A stretch of DNA of 47,973 bases from the NCBI GenBank assembly GCA_012267415.1, contig JAAXGN010000093.1:1-47973 (forward strand). The letters are read 5' to 3'. The DNA is from Candidatus Poribacteria bacterium. GTDB taxonomy: Bacteria; Poribacteria; WGA-4E; WGA-3G. Every line of letters begins with the position of its first letter. Position 1 is the first letter of the stretch. Positions 9,401 through 16,899 of the stretch are shown here, piece after piece. The notes under the pieces are model-generated. The model did not search any database and was not told the origin of the DNA. It was given only the letters and a program-made list of their open reading frames with translations. The position numbers were made by a program, and so were the translations under genes.

Positions 9401-9485
9401 TCTGATATTTTTCCACGAGAATAGAAAATGCAGTATCATCACCATCAAGGACACGTTGAATAAGGTCAACATCAACATTTTTCAT
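6483..9485 (-). CDS. ECF sigma factor fused to a transmembrane helix and Asp-box beta-propeller
   Basis: 1000 residues. Sigma region 2 is at about 10-90 (DITQETFLKAYQNL, SFASWLYVIATNHSKTWL) and region 4 at about 125-180 (YLGGMTYEEISKFLGVSVSAIKNRLYRARQFL). A linker (184-215), one hydrophobic helix (about 221-245) and a long propeller follow, with at least eight Asp-boxes (SKDDGKTW, SEDKGKTW, SDDLGNSW, STDAGDSW and others). The predicted topology puts sigma in the cytoplasm and the propeller outside. This implies an envelope sensor that carries its own transcription output; release by proteolysis is inference. GAGGT six bases before ATG fixes the start. An internal AAGGAGG and ATG at M184 could also give a sigma-free product. 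Tandem paralogue at 9587-12603. Confidence 0.85.
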   Translation of the reverse strand: MKNVDVDLIQRVLDGDDTAFSILVEKYQKSVHALAWRKTGDFHIAEDITQETFLKAYQNLSKLKVSQSFASWLYVIATNHSKTWLSKQRLQMQSLEDTDNTELEKATYSSYVSAENERISGEAQREAVKKLLAKLQESDRTVITLYYLGGMTYEEISKFLGVSVSAIKNRLYRARQFLKKEEPMIREALENYQITPNLTENIMQEISRIKPTPLASKPLVPWAIAASSAVLLVLLLGLGSQYLALFQRLYSLDAQAEMSVELVDVPIVLNVEAESNVRNQIGSENAFRKTENNGQQIDETLLAAAETEGEDVSVRKQQWTKAEPIIGSAVENLFASDDGELYTVLDAHIYKWKDDKTGWQQLSGDIRDYHERLDETTLITDVPIAKWEDTLYIALSNSFLASKDDGKTWEIVHSWSPDNFAPRNLVLTEQAFWVSFNRGVFRSEDKGKTWQEVDVELFRGSIFFKAIQNTVFAGSYTGLYRWNTDSWERVELPVVEALLVYKAAVTKERLYVLAYLGYDFYDDKAVREGRQRTWWIFRSDDLGNSWKDITPTNAWPLKAEAPEIKLVAAGETIILMGRGIVRSTDAGDSWLPPQTPHNLPPEMKSYRPAVALNERVFYAVGRGLHRSTDGGKSWSKVNITPDRRWFGIRNLIVHKPKKGMGNKQTDLYGKAGIGIVKTTDEGKSWNHIQVEIPMDTLVREDQPSIIQMVKSDGVLYAKGSSDYPIGELRFYRVSEDDNTLVSIQDIPTFDSRELRDRLRKSQDLSLETLQRDFSGATQFFDSLLQVTQQEQDTIIRSGLQGQFAVSSNTYYLEYNYKLFRWEAGDSAWQDISIEENPTKTWGHLKLAVSGNTVYVGKRDGHLLVSYDKGDNWIDLTQALPFRVRFFKKIVTAGSTVYVATDAGILTSDDGRNWRVVADAEGTNLIMEELAVDSTTLYGISKDTSIYRLKNDSDTWEQILVEIPERAKVNLSYNGTSLAVHGSTIYLGTQYDGMYRFTLEE
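8934..8952 (-). promoter_or_regulatory. internal ribosome binding site and start at the sigma/membrane junction
   Basis: Read on the minus strand, AAAAAAGGAGGA is followed by ACCC and ATG. The GGAGG core sits five bases from an in-frame ATG (M184) directly after sigma region 4. Initiation here would yield an 817-residue sigma-less membrane propeller. The same arrangement is in the paralogue at 12052-12070. The independent gene at 23144 starts at the homologous methionine. Confidence 0.55.
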
Positions 9486-9586
9486 CGGATACCTCTGATA
9501 GGCTAAAGTTCGGGGAATTTATCATTCACTTCAATATATAGTGACTCTACATGATACAAAAAAGTCTCTTAATTCTTGGTATTATA

Positions 9587-12500
9587 CTATTCTTCAAAAG
9601 TGAAGTGAAGCATACCGTTTCTTTCAGTCCCTATATATATTGTGTTACCAACAACAACGAGAGACGTTATGATATCGTTCATTTCAAATGTGTTTTGTAT
9701 ACTGGTAACAATCTCTTTCCAAGTACCGTTTTCCAAGCGAAAGACAGCATTTTTTCGAAATAAATGTGTCATTTTTGTAATTCCGTAGAGTGTCGTGCCA
9801 TCGGTAGCTAAGTGTTCCATGATAAGATTCGTTCCATCAGAATTAGTTACGACTTGCCAATTTCTCCCATCATCTGATGTAAGGATACCTGCGTCCGTTG
9901 CTACATACACTGTAGAACCCACAAAGACGATATCTTCAAAATCTTTGACTTTAAACGGTAATCCCGGTGTGAGATCTACCCAGTTATCGCCCTTATCAAA
10001 CGATACGACAAGGTGTCCATCGCGTTTTCCGTAGTAGACAAGACAGTGTCGCCTAAAACTGCAAGTTTAGGAATGAAGAAGTGAGGTTTAAATATGTTCA
10101 AGTCTAATTCAGCGGTTTCTTCTTGTCCGGTGTCGACCCATTCAGTATTACCGGGTTCCCATCTGAAGAGCTTAAAGTTATATTCCGAATAGAATGTGTC
10201 ACCGCTGACTGCAAACGGCCCAAGTAATCCAAGGTCTCCAAGTTTGCTCCGCTGTGCAGGAGGTAACTGGAGCATCTGTTTGAAGAATTGCGTCGCACCA
10301 GAAAAATCTTCTTGTAACGTTTCAACAGAAAGGTTTTGTGCCTGAAAAAGATGCATTCTTAATTCAAATGAATTGAAGATAGGCATGTCTTTAATAGGTA
10401 CTAATGTGTATCCATCATTAGATACTTTGTAATGTCTTATCTTTCCTCCACTAGATTCACCTTTAGCATAGACTCCATTTTCAGATTGAATAATCTGTAT
10501 AAATTCTGGTAAGGGTTCAGTCAGTTGTTTTGTCATTGGTAAATCAACTGTAACGTCCATCCAAAACTTACCATTATTCGTAGTTTTTGCTATTTTACCG
10601 ACCCCAACTATCCCGTAAAGAGTAGGTAGCTTGTTTTGTCCAACTTTGTTTGGGGCAGATGTGATAATGTTGTAAAATAACCTCCTCGACTTATCCTGAG
10701 GGAATTTTACCATTTCCCAAGATTTGCCGGCATCAGTGGAACGATAGAGACCGTCATCACTACCGACATAGAAGGTGTTTTCATTTAACGCTACACCATG
10801 GTTTCCACTCTGCATTAACGGTGAGGTGTGTGGTAATTGTGGTGGCTTCCAGGTGTCCCCACCATCAGTGGAACGCACCATACCCCGTTCCATTACTAGA
10901 AGTGTATCACCCGTTGCAATCATCATTGGATCGGGTGGCCATCCCATTATGTTCCAAGCGTTAGTCGGTGTTATATCTTTCCATGAATTGCCCAGGTCAG
11001 TTGAACGGTATATCCACCAACCACGTACCAGTCCCTGTTCCATTTTTTCTTCGGCTACATTTGCTGCTTCCCAATTGAAAAATATCACAGCGTAAAGTTT
11101 ATCTTCAGATGCTGCAACTGAAATAATCCTTCTGACTGGTTCTGGAAATTCAATGGGTTGCCATTTATTCTCCTCCAAACGGTAGAGTTTTCTGTATGTT
11201 CGAACAAACAGTGTGTCCTGGATTTTGAACAAAGATTCAATATACTGTATTTTCTCATCGTGTATTGCTTTCCATGTCTTGCCAGAATCTTCTGATTTAA
11301 AAATTCCATTTTCAAATGCAATATAGAGTGCTTGTTCCGTTTGTACAAATTCGGTCACATTATTTCGCTCTTCCCATGAGTAAAGTAAATCCCATGTTTT
11401 ACCTTCATCTTTTGAAGCGAAGAGTTCGTTATACGGTAATAGGTAAAGTGTATTATCATACTTTGAAATTGTGGGGCTGATACTCCAAATGGTATCCAAT
11501 TGGATGTCTTGTGAGATAGATTGCCAGATAGTTCCATTAGCTGGCAATTTGTAGATACCACGATCAAAATTGTAAACATAGAGATCACCTTCAAGTGTTG
11601 CGTGAAAATTTGTCACTCTACTTCCTTGGATAGGTTCAGCCTGAATCCATTGCTGTTTGGGTGTAGACACGTCTTCACCTTCAGCATCTGCAGCAGCCAA
11701 TAGTATCTCATCTGCTTGCTGTCCGTTGTTTTCAGACTTACGAAACGCATTCTCACTTCCAATCTGATTTCGTACATTCGATTCGGCTTCAACATTTAGC
11801 ACAATAGGAACATCAACAAGTTCAACGGACATCTCTGCCTGTGCATCCAAACTATAAGGTCTCTGAAAAAGTGCTAAGTATTGACTACCTATCCCAAGTA
11901 GCAACACGAGCAAAACTGCACTTGAGGCAGCGATTGCCCACGGCACAAGCGGCTTACTTGCTAAAGGTGTAGGTTTGATGCGAGAAATTTCTTGCATAAT
12001 GTTCTCTGTGAGATAGGGGGTGATTTGGTAATTCTCTAAAGCTTCTCTTATCATGGGTTCCTCCTTTTTTAGAAACTGGCGTGCTCGGTAGAGACGGTTC
12101 TTAATCGCACTTACCAATACGCCTAAAAACTTGCTAATCTCTTGGTAGGTCATTCCCCCGAGGTAGTATAGCGTAATCACTGTGCGGTCACTCTCTTGTA
12201 ACTTCGCAAGCAATTTTTTGACTGCTTCGCGCTGTGCTTCTACTGATATCCGCTCATTTTCCGCACTGACATAACTGGAATAGGTTGCTTTTTCCAACTC
12301 CGTATTATCGGTATCTTCCAAAGACTGAGTCTGCAAACGCTGCTTACTAAGCCATGTTTTGCTGTGGTTCGTTGCAATCACATAGAGCCAACTGGCAAAA
12401 GATTGTGACACCTTCAGTTTTGAAAGATTCTGATACGCCTTAAGGAATGTTTCCTGTGTGATATCCTCTGCAATGTGGAAATCTCCAGTTTTTCGCCACG

Positions 12501-12603
12501 CAAGCGCGTGAACGGATTTCTGGTATTTTTCCACCAGAACAGAAAACGCAGTATCATCACCATCAAGGACACGTTGAATAAGGTCAACATCAACATTTTT
12601 CAT
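9587..12603 (-). pseudogene. second ECF sigma-transmembrane-propeller gene, frameshifted
   Basis: The first open frame (9976-12603) encodes sigma regions 2 and 4, linker, transmembrane helix and most of an Asp-box propeller, nearly identical to the neighbour over the sigma/membrane half (about 8 differences in 255 residues) and diverged in the propeller. At 10037-10045 the sequence GACAAGACA on the plus strand carries five extra bases relative to the paralogue, shifting the frame. The remaining C-terminal propeller (VGSTVYVATDAGILTSDDGRNW to HFTFEE) is intact in the next frame down to 9587. The product would lose its last roughly 150 residues. It could be a recent null allele, a phase-variable tract or an assembly error. 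The upstream region is duplicated too. Confidence 0.75.
12052..12070 (-). promoter_or_regulatory. internal ribosome binding site and start in the second sigma-propeller gene
   Basis: On the minus strand, AAAAAAGGAGGA-ACCC-ATG, identical to the site at 8934-8952. The ATG is residue 184 of the fused protein. Confidence 0.5.
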
Positions 12604-12834
12604 CCGATACCTCTGATAGACTAAAGTTTGGGGAATTTATCATTCACTTCAATATATAGTGACTCAACATGATATAAAAAAGTCTCATGATTCTAAAAAA
12701 AGAGGAAAAAGTGAATAATACGTAAGCATTATACCATGCAACACCTTCGCCATAAATAGTTGAATAAATTGGATAGATGTCCTAAAGTTATCCTAATGGA
12801 CTGTCTATCTTAAAAATCAAGTCTGACTACAATA

Positions 12835-12890
12835 GTCGGGAATCGGAGATCCCTCCTACAAACTGTAGGAGGGATCTCCGAATCGCGACC
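12835..12890. repeat. REP-like palindrome, GTAGGAG family (perfect 17-bp arms)
   Basis: CGGAGATCCCTCCTACA (12844-12860) and its exact complement (12864-12880) around AAC, extended by GTCGGGAAT and AATCGCGACC. Otherwise the 12604-13024 spacer holds only the duplicated upstream region of the sigma-propeller gene, AT-rich DNA, and the HIT promoter. Confidence 0.75.
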
Positions 12891-12909
12891 TTTTCCCTTC
12901 AATTCACAC

Positions 12910-12938
12910 TTGACATTTTGGTAACTTAAGCATATACT
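12910..12938 (+). promoter_or_regulatory. sigma70-type promoter of the HIT gene
   Basis: TTGACA (12910-12915), 17-nt spacer, TATACT (12933-12938), giving a leader of about 80 nt before the ATG at 13025. Confidence 0.7.
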
Positions 12939-13024
12939 TTTCTCGACTTCTATTTCATAGTCGATAAAATCTCTGCCTTCTCACGTTTTCACAGTAAAAT
13001 ATAAGTCTTACGCAGGATAAATAC

Positions 13025-13525
13025 ATGCGCGAAAATCTTTTTGTTCCCAACAAAATGCCTTATGCAAAAGGGCAGAATCGACCCGATGTTGAATGTATAT
13101 TATGTGCCATCGTTGAAAAAAATAACAAAGTTGAACGATTAGAAGTTCATCGAACTGAACTCTTCACAATCTCACTCAATCTTTATCCGTATAGTCCTGG
13201 TCATCTTTTGATCTTTCCAAATCGGCATATCATTGATAAGAGGGAATTGCGTTCAGATGAAGTTCTACATCTACATGAACTTGAATGCATCAGTTTTGAA
13301 GTTTTAACACGCGCATACCAACCACGAGGTTTTAATGTCGGATACAATATGGGTGAATCATCGGGAGCAAGTATACCACATCTTCATCTGCATGTTGTGC
13401 CGCGATACCCAAGAGAATTAGGTTTCATGGATGTTATCGGTGGTGCAAGGATAATTATTGAAGATCCAATCGTAACACAAGAAAAACTTGTGAAGATTTT
13501 TCAAGAACTAACGAGTAATGAATAA
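13025..13525 (+). CDS. HIT family nucleotide hydrolase/transferase
   Basis: 166 residues. The histidine triad HLHLHVVPR (H119, H121, H123 region) follows SSGASIP, as in the Fhit/AP4A-type branch. An N-terminal CxxC (C24, C27) and the segment SPGHLLIFPNRHI also fit. Such enzymes act on dinucleoside polyphosphates or nucleotide adducts in the cytosol; the exact substrate is not determined. Start chosen as the first ATG after the promoter at 12910-12938; no strong ribosome site is visible. Stands alone, with a long palindrome behind it. Confidence 0.88.
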   Translation: MRENLFVPNKMPYAKGQNRPDVECILCAIVEKNNKVERLEVHRTELFTISLNLYPYSPGHLLIFPNRHIIDKRELRSDEVLHLHELECISFEVLTRAYQPRGFNVGYNMGESSGASIPHLHLHVVPRYPRELGFMDVIGGARIIIEDPIVTQEKLVKIFQELTSNE

Positions 13526-13547
13526 TACCAAATAGGACTTACGCGTT

Positions 13548-13637
13548 CCCCCCTGATAAGGGGGTTAGGGGGTTAAAAAGTCGTTATTTCAATGATATAT
13601 TAGTGATTTAACCCCCTAAATCCCCCTTATCAGGGGG
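13548..13637. repeat. long GC-rich inverted repeat (CCCCCTGATAAGGGGG type)
   Basis: The left arm CCCCCTGATAAGGGGG, TTAGGGGGTTAAA is mirrored at 13607-13637 as TTTAACCCCCTAAATCCCC, TTATCAGGGGG with few mismatches, around an AT-rich loop of about 30 bases. It may terminate the HIT transcript, but the length suggests a MITE-like element. Confidence 0.65.
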
Positions 13638-13831
13638 ACTTTAAGAAAAACTGTGTAAATCCTGACTAAATTAACGCGATTATTTTATTTTTGGATGGCA
13701 GGTGTCAATTGAGTGCCCCTCTAACACAGCAGGTGCGGTTCTAACTGCATCAGTCAAAATGTATTGTATTGTAAAATTTACTATTGTCAAAATCTGCTTT
13801 TTTAAACAAACCTCTCAAAAAGGAGTTTATT

Positions 13832-14626
13832 ATGAAAATGCGAAGTGTTTTTGTGGTTTTCGCAGTGATTGGTATGTTCATCAATTTTTCACCGTATAGT
13901 GAGGCTAATCCAGAGGATGGATTAGTGCTACATCTGAGTTTTGATGAGAATACCATTACAGGCGATACAGTAAAAGACTTATCTAATGAAGGCAATGATG
14001 GAATAATTCACGGAAGTGCAAAGACCGCTGCTGGAAAGCATGGTGACGCGTTGGAGTTTGATGGTGTGGATGACTTTGTTGAAGTGCCACTGGTAGATTC
14101 TATTACCTTTTCCACCGGTGATTCACTCACAGTACAGGCATGGATCAAAACAGATGATCAGCCGCCACAAAACGATGGGATTGTCGGAAACTATAAACAA
14201 GGGACTGTTCCGTTATGGTTACTGTCTATCAATGGAGACAACGCAGCACTACGCGGTACAATAAGTTTCTCCGTTCGAGATCCGGCACGCACCAGTGCTG
14301 GCGTAAGATCTCCAGACTTCCTGAACGATGGCGAATGGCATGTCCTTTCTGGTGTCCGAGATCAAGAAGCAAAGAAAGTCCGATTCTATGTGAATGGTAC
14401 GTTGATTAATGAAGTTGATGACAACACACAGGACATCAACAGCGGACAGTCTATATGGATTGGAGAACATCTGAGTCGATTTTACAAGGGATTGATTGAT
14501 GAAGTGAAAGTGTGGAATCGCCCCTTGTCCGCCGATGAACTTGAGCAGTCCGGACAGCAACCAGCTCCCGTTCATGCAGCAAGAAAACTGACGACTACAT
14601 GGGGAACCATCAAGTCAACACACTAA
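13832..14626 (+). CDS. secreted LamG/concanavalin A-like lectin-domain protein
   Basis: 264 residues from the ATG at 13832, chosen because AAGGAG lies seven bases upstream; the longer frame from 13784 lacks a ribosome site. A signal peptide (MKMRSVFVVFAVIGMF to about residue 26) is followed by a single LamG jelly-roll domain. It contains LVLHLSFDEN, DGVDDFVEVP, SLTVQAWIKT, DGEWHVLSGVRD, VRFYVNG and FYKGLIDEVKVWNRPLSADEL, the standard LamG strand motifs. It probably binds carbohydrate or protein outside the cell. A short polar tail follows the domain. No neighbour suggests a target. Confidence 0.85.
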   Translation: MKMRSVFVVFAVIGMFINFSPYSEANPEDGLVLHLSFDENTITGDTVKDLSNEGNDGIIHGSAKTAAGKHGDALEFDGVDDFVEVPLVDSITFSTGDSLTVQAWIKTDDQPPQNDGIVGNYKQGTVPLWLLSINGDNAALRGTISFSVRDPARTSAGVRSPDFLNDGEWHVLSGVRDQEAKKVRFYVNGTLINEVDDNTQDINSGQSIWIGEHLSRFYKGLIDEVKVWNRPLSADELEQSGQQPAPVHAARKLTTTWGTIKSTH

Positions 14627-14646
14627 TAACACCACTATGGCGCGAT

Positions 14647-14670
14647 ATGTGCGGTCCCGTAACCGCACAT
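14647..14670 (+). terminator. hairpin after the LamG gene
   Basis: ATGTGCGGT (14647-14655) pairs with ACCGCACAT (14662-14670), loop CCCGTA. No run of T follows, so termination is tentative. Confidence 0.4.
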
Positions 14671-14703
14671 AAGTGTCAATTTACCGATGTACCCAGGCCG
14701 GTG

Positions 14704-14771
14704 AATCAACGCCAAATGCGCGTATGGCATTTGGCAGGTGCGATATCCTAATCGCACCATAAGCGTTGATT
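14704..14771. repeat. three-stem palindromic element
   Basis: The outer stem AATCAACGC (14704-14712) / GCGTTGATT (14763-14771) encloses two side hairpins: CCAAATGC/GCATTTGG (14712-14719, 14727-14734) and GGTGCGAT/ATCGCACC (14737-14744, 14751-14758). A three-way junction would form. The second hairpin is a repeat family also at 30743, 31037 and 31133. The flank CCCAGGCCGG also recurs at 30731. Confidence 0.6.
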
Positions 14772-14790
14772 TAAGGAAATTAATCTGTCC

Positions 14791-14986
14791 TTGGTTTGTC
14801 TTTAGTCCCGTAGGGACGATATGTTTATAGAAAAACGTTATCCTAACCCTCTATAGTCCCGTAGGGACGCTATGTTTATGTTATTGCTTTATTCTACACA
14901 TATCGTCCCTACGGGACTAAGAGCAGGTGTTCAACCATGATCTATAAACATATCGTCCCTACGGGACTGAAGACACATACACAAGG
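14791..14986. repeat. four-palindrome cassette, copy 1 (GTCCCGTAGGGAC x4, ~50-bp period)
   Basis: The 13-bp hairpin GTCCCGTAGGGAC occurs at 14805, 14856, 14905 and 14955. The first two are followed by GAT/GCT-ATGTTTAT; the last two are the same unit inverted. The whole block is homologous, in reverse orientation, to 30794-30990, including the DNA between the hairpins. No gene lies inside 14627-15236. Confidence 0.75.
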
Positions 14987-15010
14987 TTGTGCTTTGTCAA
15001 GTTATATTTT

Positions 15011-15101
15011 GTAGGCCGGGTTGAGCGAAGCGCCATTAAAATATTAAACTGGCGACACGTTCAAGTTTCTGTCGGGTTTCGCTTCGCTCTACCCGACCTA
15101 C
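15011..15101. repeat. palindromic repeat, GTAGGYCGGGTTGAGCGAAGC family
   Basis: GTAGGCCGGGTTGAGCGAAG (15011-15030) is mirrored by CTTCGCTCTACCCGACCTAC (15082-15101) with few mismatches; inner arms GTCGGG and CGCCA/TGGCG are also seen. It is related to the element at 5034. Confidence 0.6.
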
Positions 15102-15176
15102 AAAGTAAACTATTGGTAATACGCAAAAACTGACAATGCTTAAAACTGAAGAGCCTTGTCCTTGTTCAGACACCAC

Positions 15177-15206
15177 TTGACACAACCCTCTTCCTCATGC
15201 TATTCT
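15177..15206 (+). promoter_or_regulatory. sigma70-type promoter of the methyltransferase-HNH gene
   Basis: TTGACA (15177-15182), 18-nt spacer, TATTCT (15201-15206). The start of transcription near 15213 lies downstream of the long-frame TTG (15156) and upstream of ATG 15237, which decides the start codon. Confidence 0.65.
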
Positions 15207-15236
15207 TATCCAAAAAACATAACATGGAAAACACCA

Positions 15237-16874
15237 ATGCACCAAAACTTTCCCGACAACGCACTATACGAAATGGACAATCTTGGAGTACTACGTGGCA
15301 TGAACAGTCAAACCGTAGACCTCATCGCCACCGACCCACCCTTCAACATCAAGCGCAACCGCAGCGGCTCTGCTGGACATTATGTAGACAACTGGAAATG
15401 GGGAGACACCGGTATACTCCCAGACCAATGGAAATGGAACGAAGTACATCCCAAATGGCTTGAAGAAATCAAAGACAACCACACCGAACTATACTATGCC
15501 ATTGATACAGCCAAACAATGTCAAAGTGAAGACACCGCAGCTTTCCTATGCTTTCTCAGTGTCAGACTCATGGAAATGCATCGGATCCTAAAAGAGACAG
15601 GAAGTATCTATTTGCATTGTGACCCCACCGCAAGCCACTACATCAAAATGTGTATGGATGCGATCTTCGGAACAAAAAACTATAGATCTGAGATTACTTG
15701 GAAGCGCGCAACGTCTACACAAAAAGGTTCACAACATCAGAGCAAAAGATGGGGCAATAACGCTGACATAATCTTCTTTTATGCAAAATCTACATCCACA
15801 CCGTTGTCTCCAGAAAGAGAATTAACAGAAACTGAAATACTAAAGAAATTCAAGCACGTGGATGATAATGGACAGAGGTATTATGATGATTCCGCTCATA
15901 TTTGGTGTTCACCAAACATGGGCGCGCGTCCGAACCTTTGTTATGAGTGGCGTGGTTTTGTCAATCCACATGCGTCTGGTTGGCGATTAAGCCGAGAACG
16001 TTTAGAGGAGGAATACCAAAAAGGAAACATCGTTATTCGCCCTGATGGAAAATTGGAACGGCGGAAGTATCTCAAAGACTATAAAGGTGCATCCTTTGGC
16101 AATATTTGGGATGATGTGTCACCACCAAGCGGAGAAGAACGCACAGGTTCACCCGACCAAAAACCGCTTGCCCTCTATGAACGCATTATCCAGGCTTCGT
16201 CTAAGGAAGGTGACCTTGTCCTCGACCCATTTTGCGGATGTGCAACCACGATTATTGCAGCAGACAATCTCAAACGTCGCTGGGTCGGCATAGACAGACG
16301 TGTAGATGCCCGCTACCACATCGTAACCCGTCTGATGGGTATTAGCAAAAAAGAACGCGAACGGATAGAGAAATACGCCACAGATAAAAACTGGTTAGAT
16401 AGACAAACAGCGAAATACGAAATCCACTACCAAACTGATCCGCCTGTCCGTACTGATCAAGACTCTTCTACAGTCCCCGAATTAGCCCATGTCTATCCAC
16501 ACCATCTGGAACCGTTGCACAGCCATGCAGAGATGCACCAAATCCTTGTGGATCAGTTCGGATTGAAATGTTGGGGATGTAACTTTGTCCCACCCGACAG
16601 ACGCTATTTACACCTGGACCATATCGTCCCCAAAAGCGATGGCGGCACCAATGACATAGACAATCGCGCGCTCTTATGCCAACCCTGCAATAGCAAAAAA
16701 TCCAACACGATGAGTCTCACCTCCTTACGCCGACAAAACAAAAAGGAAGGATATACCCAGCAGGGAGAAGCGATAAACCTCCAAGCTGCATTATCGTGGA
16801 CACGATCCCTTTTAGTCCAAACAATCCGAGAAAGGCCTTACCAACCCGCACTCCCCATTGGAAGTGGAGGATAA
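15237..16874 (+). CDS. DNA methyltransferase (beta-class) fused to a C-terminal HNH nuclease
   Basis: 545 residues from ATG 15237. The catalytic motif DPPFNIKRN (about residue 33) precedes the SAM-binding motif VLDPFCGCATT (about 328-338), the order of beta-class methyltransferases. DPPF favours adenine-N6 methylation. Residues about 440-500 form an HNH domain with zinc-type cysteines (CWGC, CQPC), LDHIVPKSDGG and a final Asn (CNSKKS). One protein could both modify and cut DNA, a compact restriction-modification design, though the nuclease could also serve in repair. The gene uses more C-ending codons than its neighbours, suggesting transfer. A canonical promoter sits 60 bases upstream; no separate restriction or specificity gene is nearby. 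Confidence 0.85.
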   Translation: MHQNFPDNALYEMDNLGVLRGMNSQTVDLIATDPPFNIKRNRSGSAGHYVDNWKWGDTGILPDQWKWNEVHPKWLEEIKDNHTELYYAIDTAKQCQSEDTAAFLCFLSVRLMEMHRILKETGSIYLHCDPTASHYIKMCMDAIFGTKNYRSEITWKRATSTQKGSQHQSKRWGNNADIIFFYAKSTSTPLSPERELTETEILKKFKHVDDNGQRYYDDSAHIWCSPNMGARPNLCYEWRGFVNPHASGWRLSRERLEEEYQKGNIVIRPDGKLERRKYLKDYKGASFGNIWDDVSPPSGEERTGSPDQKPLALYERIIQASSKEGDLVLDPFCGCATTIIAADNLKRRWVGIDRRVDARYHIVTRLMGISKKERERIEKYATDKNWLDRQTAKYEIHYQTDPPVRTDQDSSTVPELAHVYPHHLEPLHSHAEMHQILVDQFGLKCWGCNFVPPDRRYLHLDHIVPKSDGGTNDIDNRALLCQPCNSKKSNTMSLTSLRRQNKKEGYTQQGEAINLQAALSWTRSLLVQTIRERPYQPALPIGSGG

Positions 16875-16899
16875 TACTGATTTTTTAAGTCGATATATG

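Noticed and set aside
14791..14986. Possible CRISPR array (regular ~50-bp spacing)
   Set aside because: Units 3 and 4 are inverted relative to 1 and 2, the repeat is a 13-bp hairpin, and the spacers are the same in both cassette copies. No cas genes are present.
15156..15236. Longer N-terminus of the methyltransferase from a TTG
   Set aside because: The promoter at 15177-15206 lies inside it, so the mRNA would start downstream; the extension has no family similarity.
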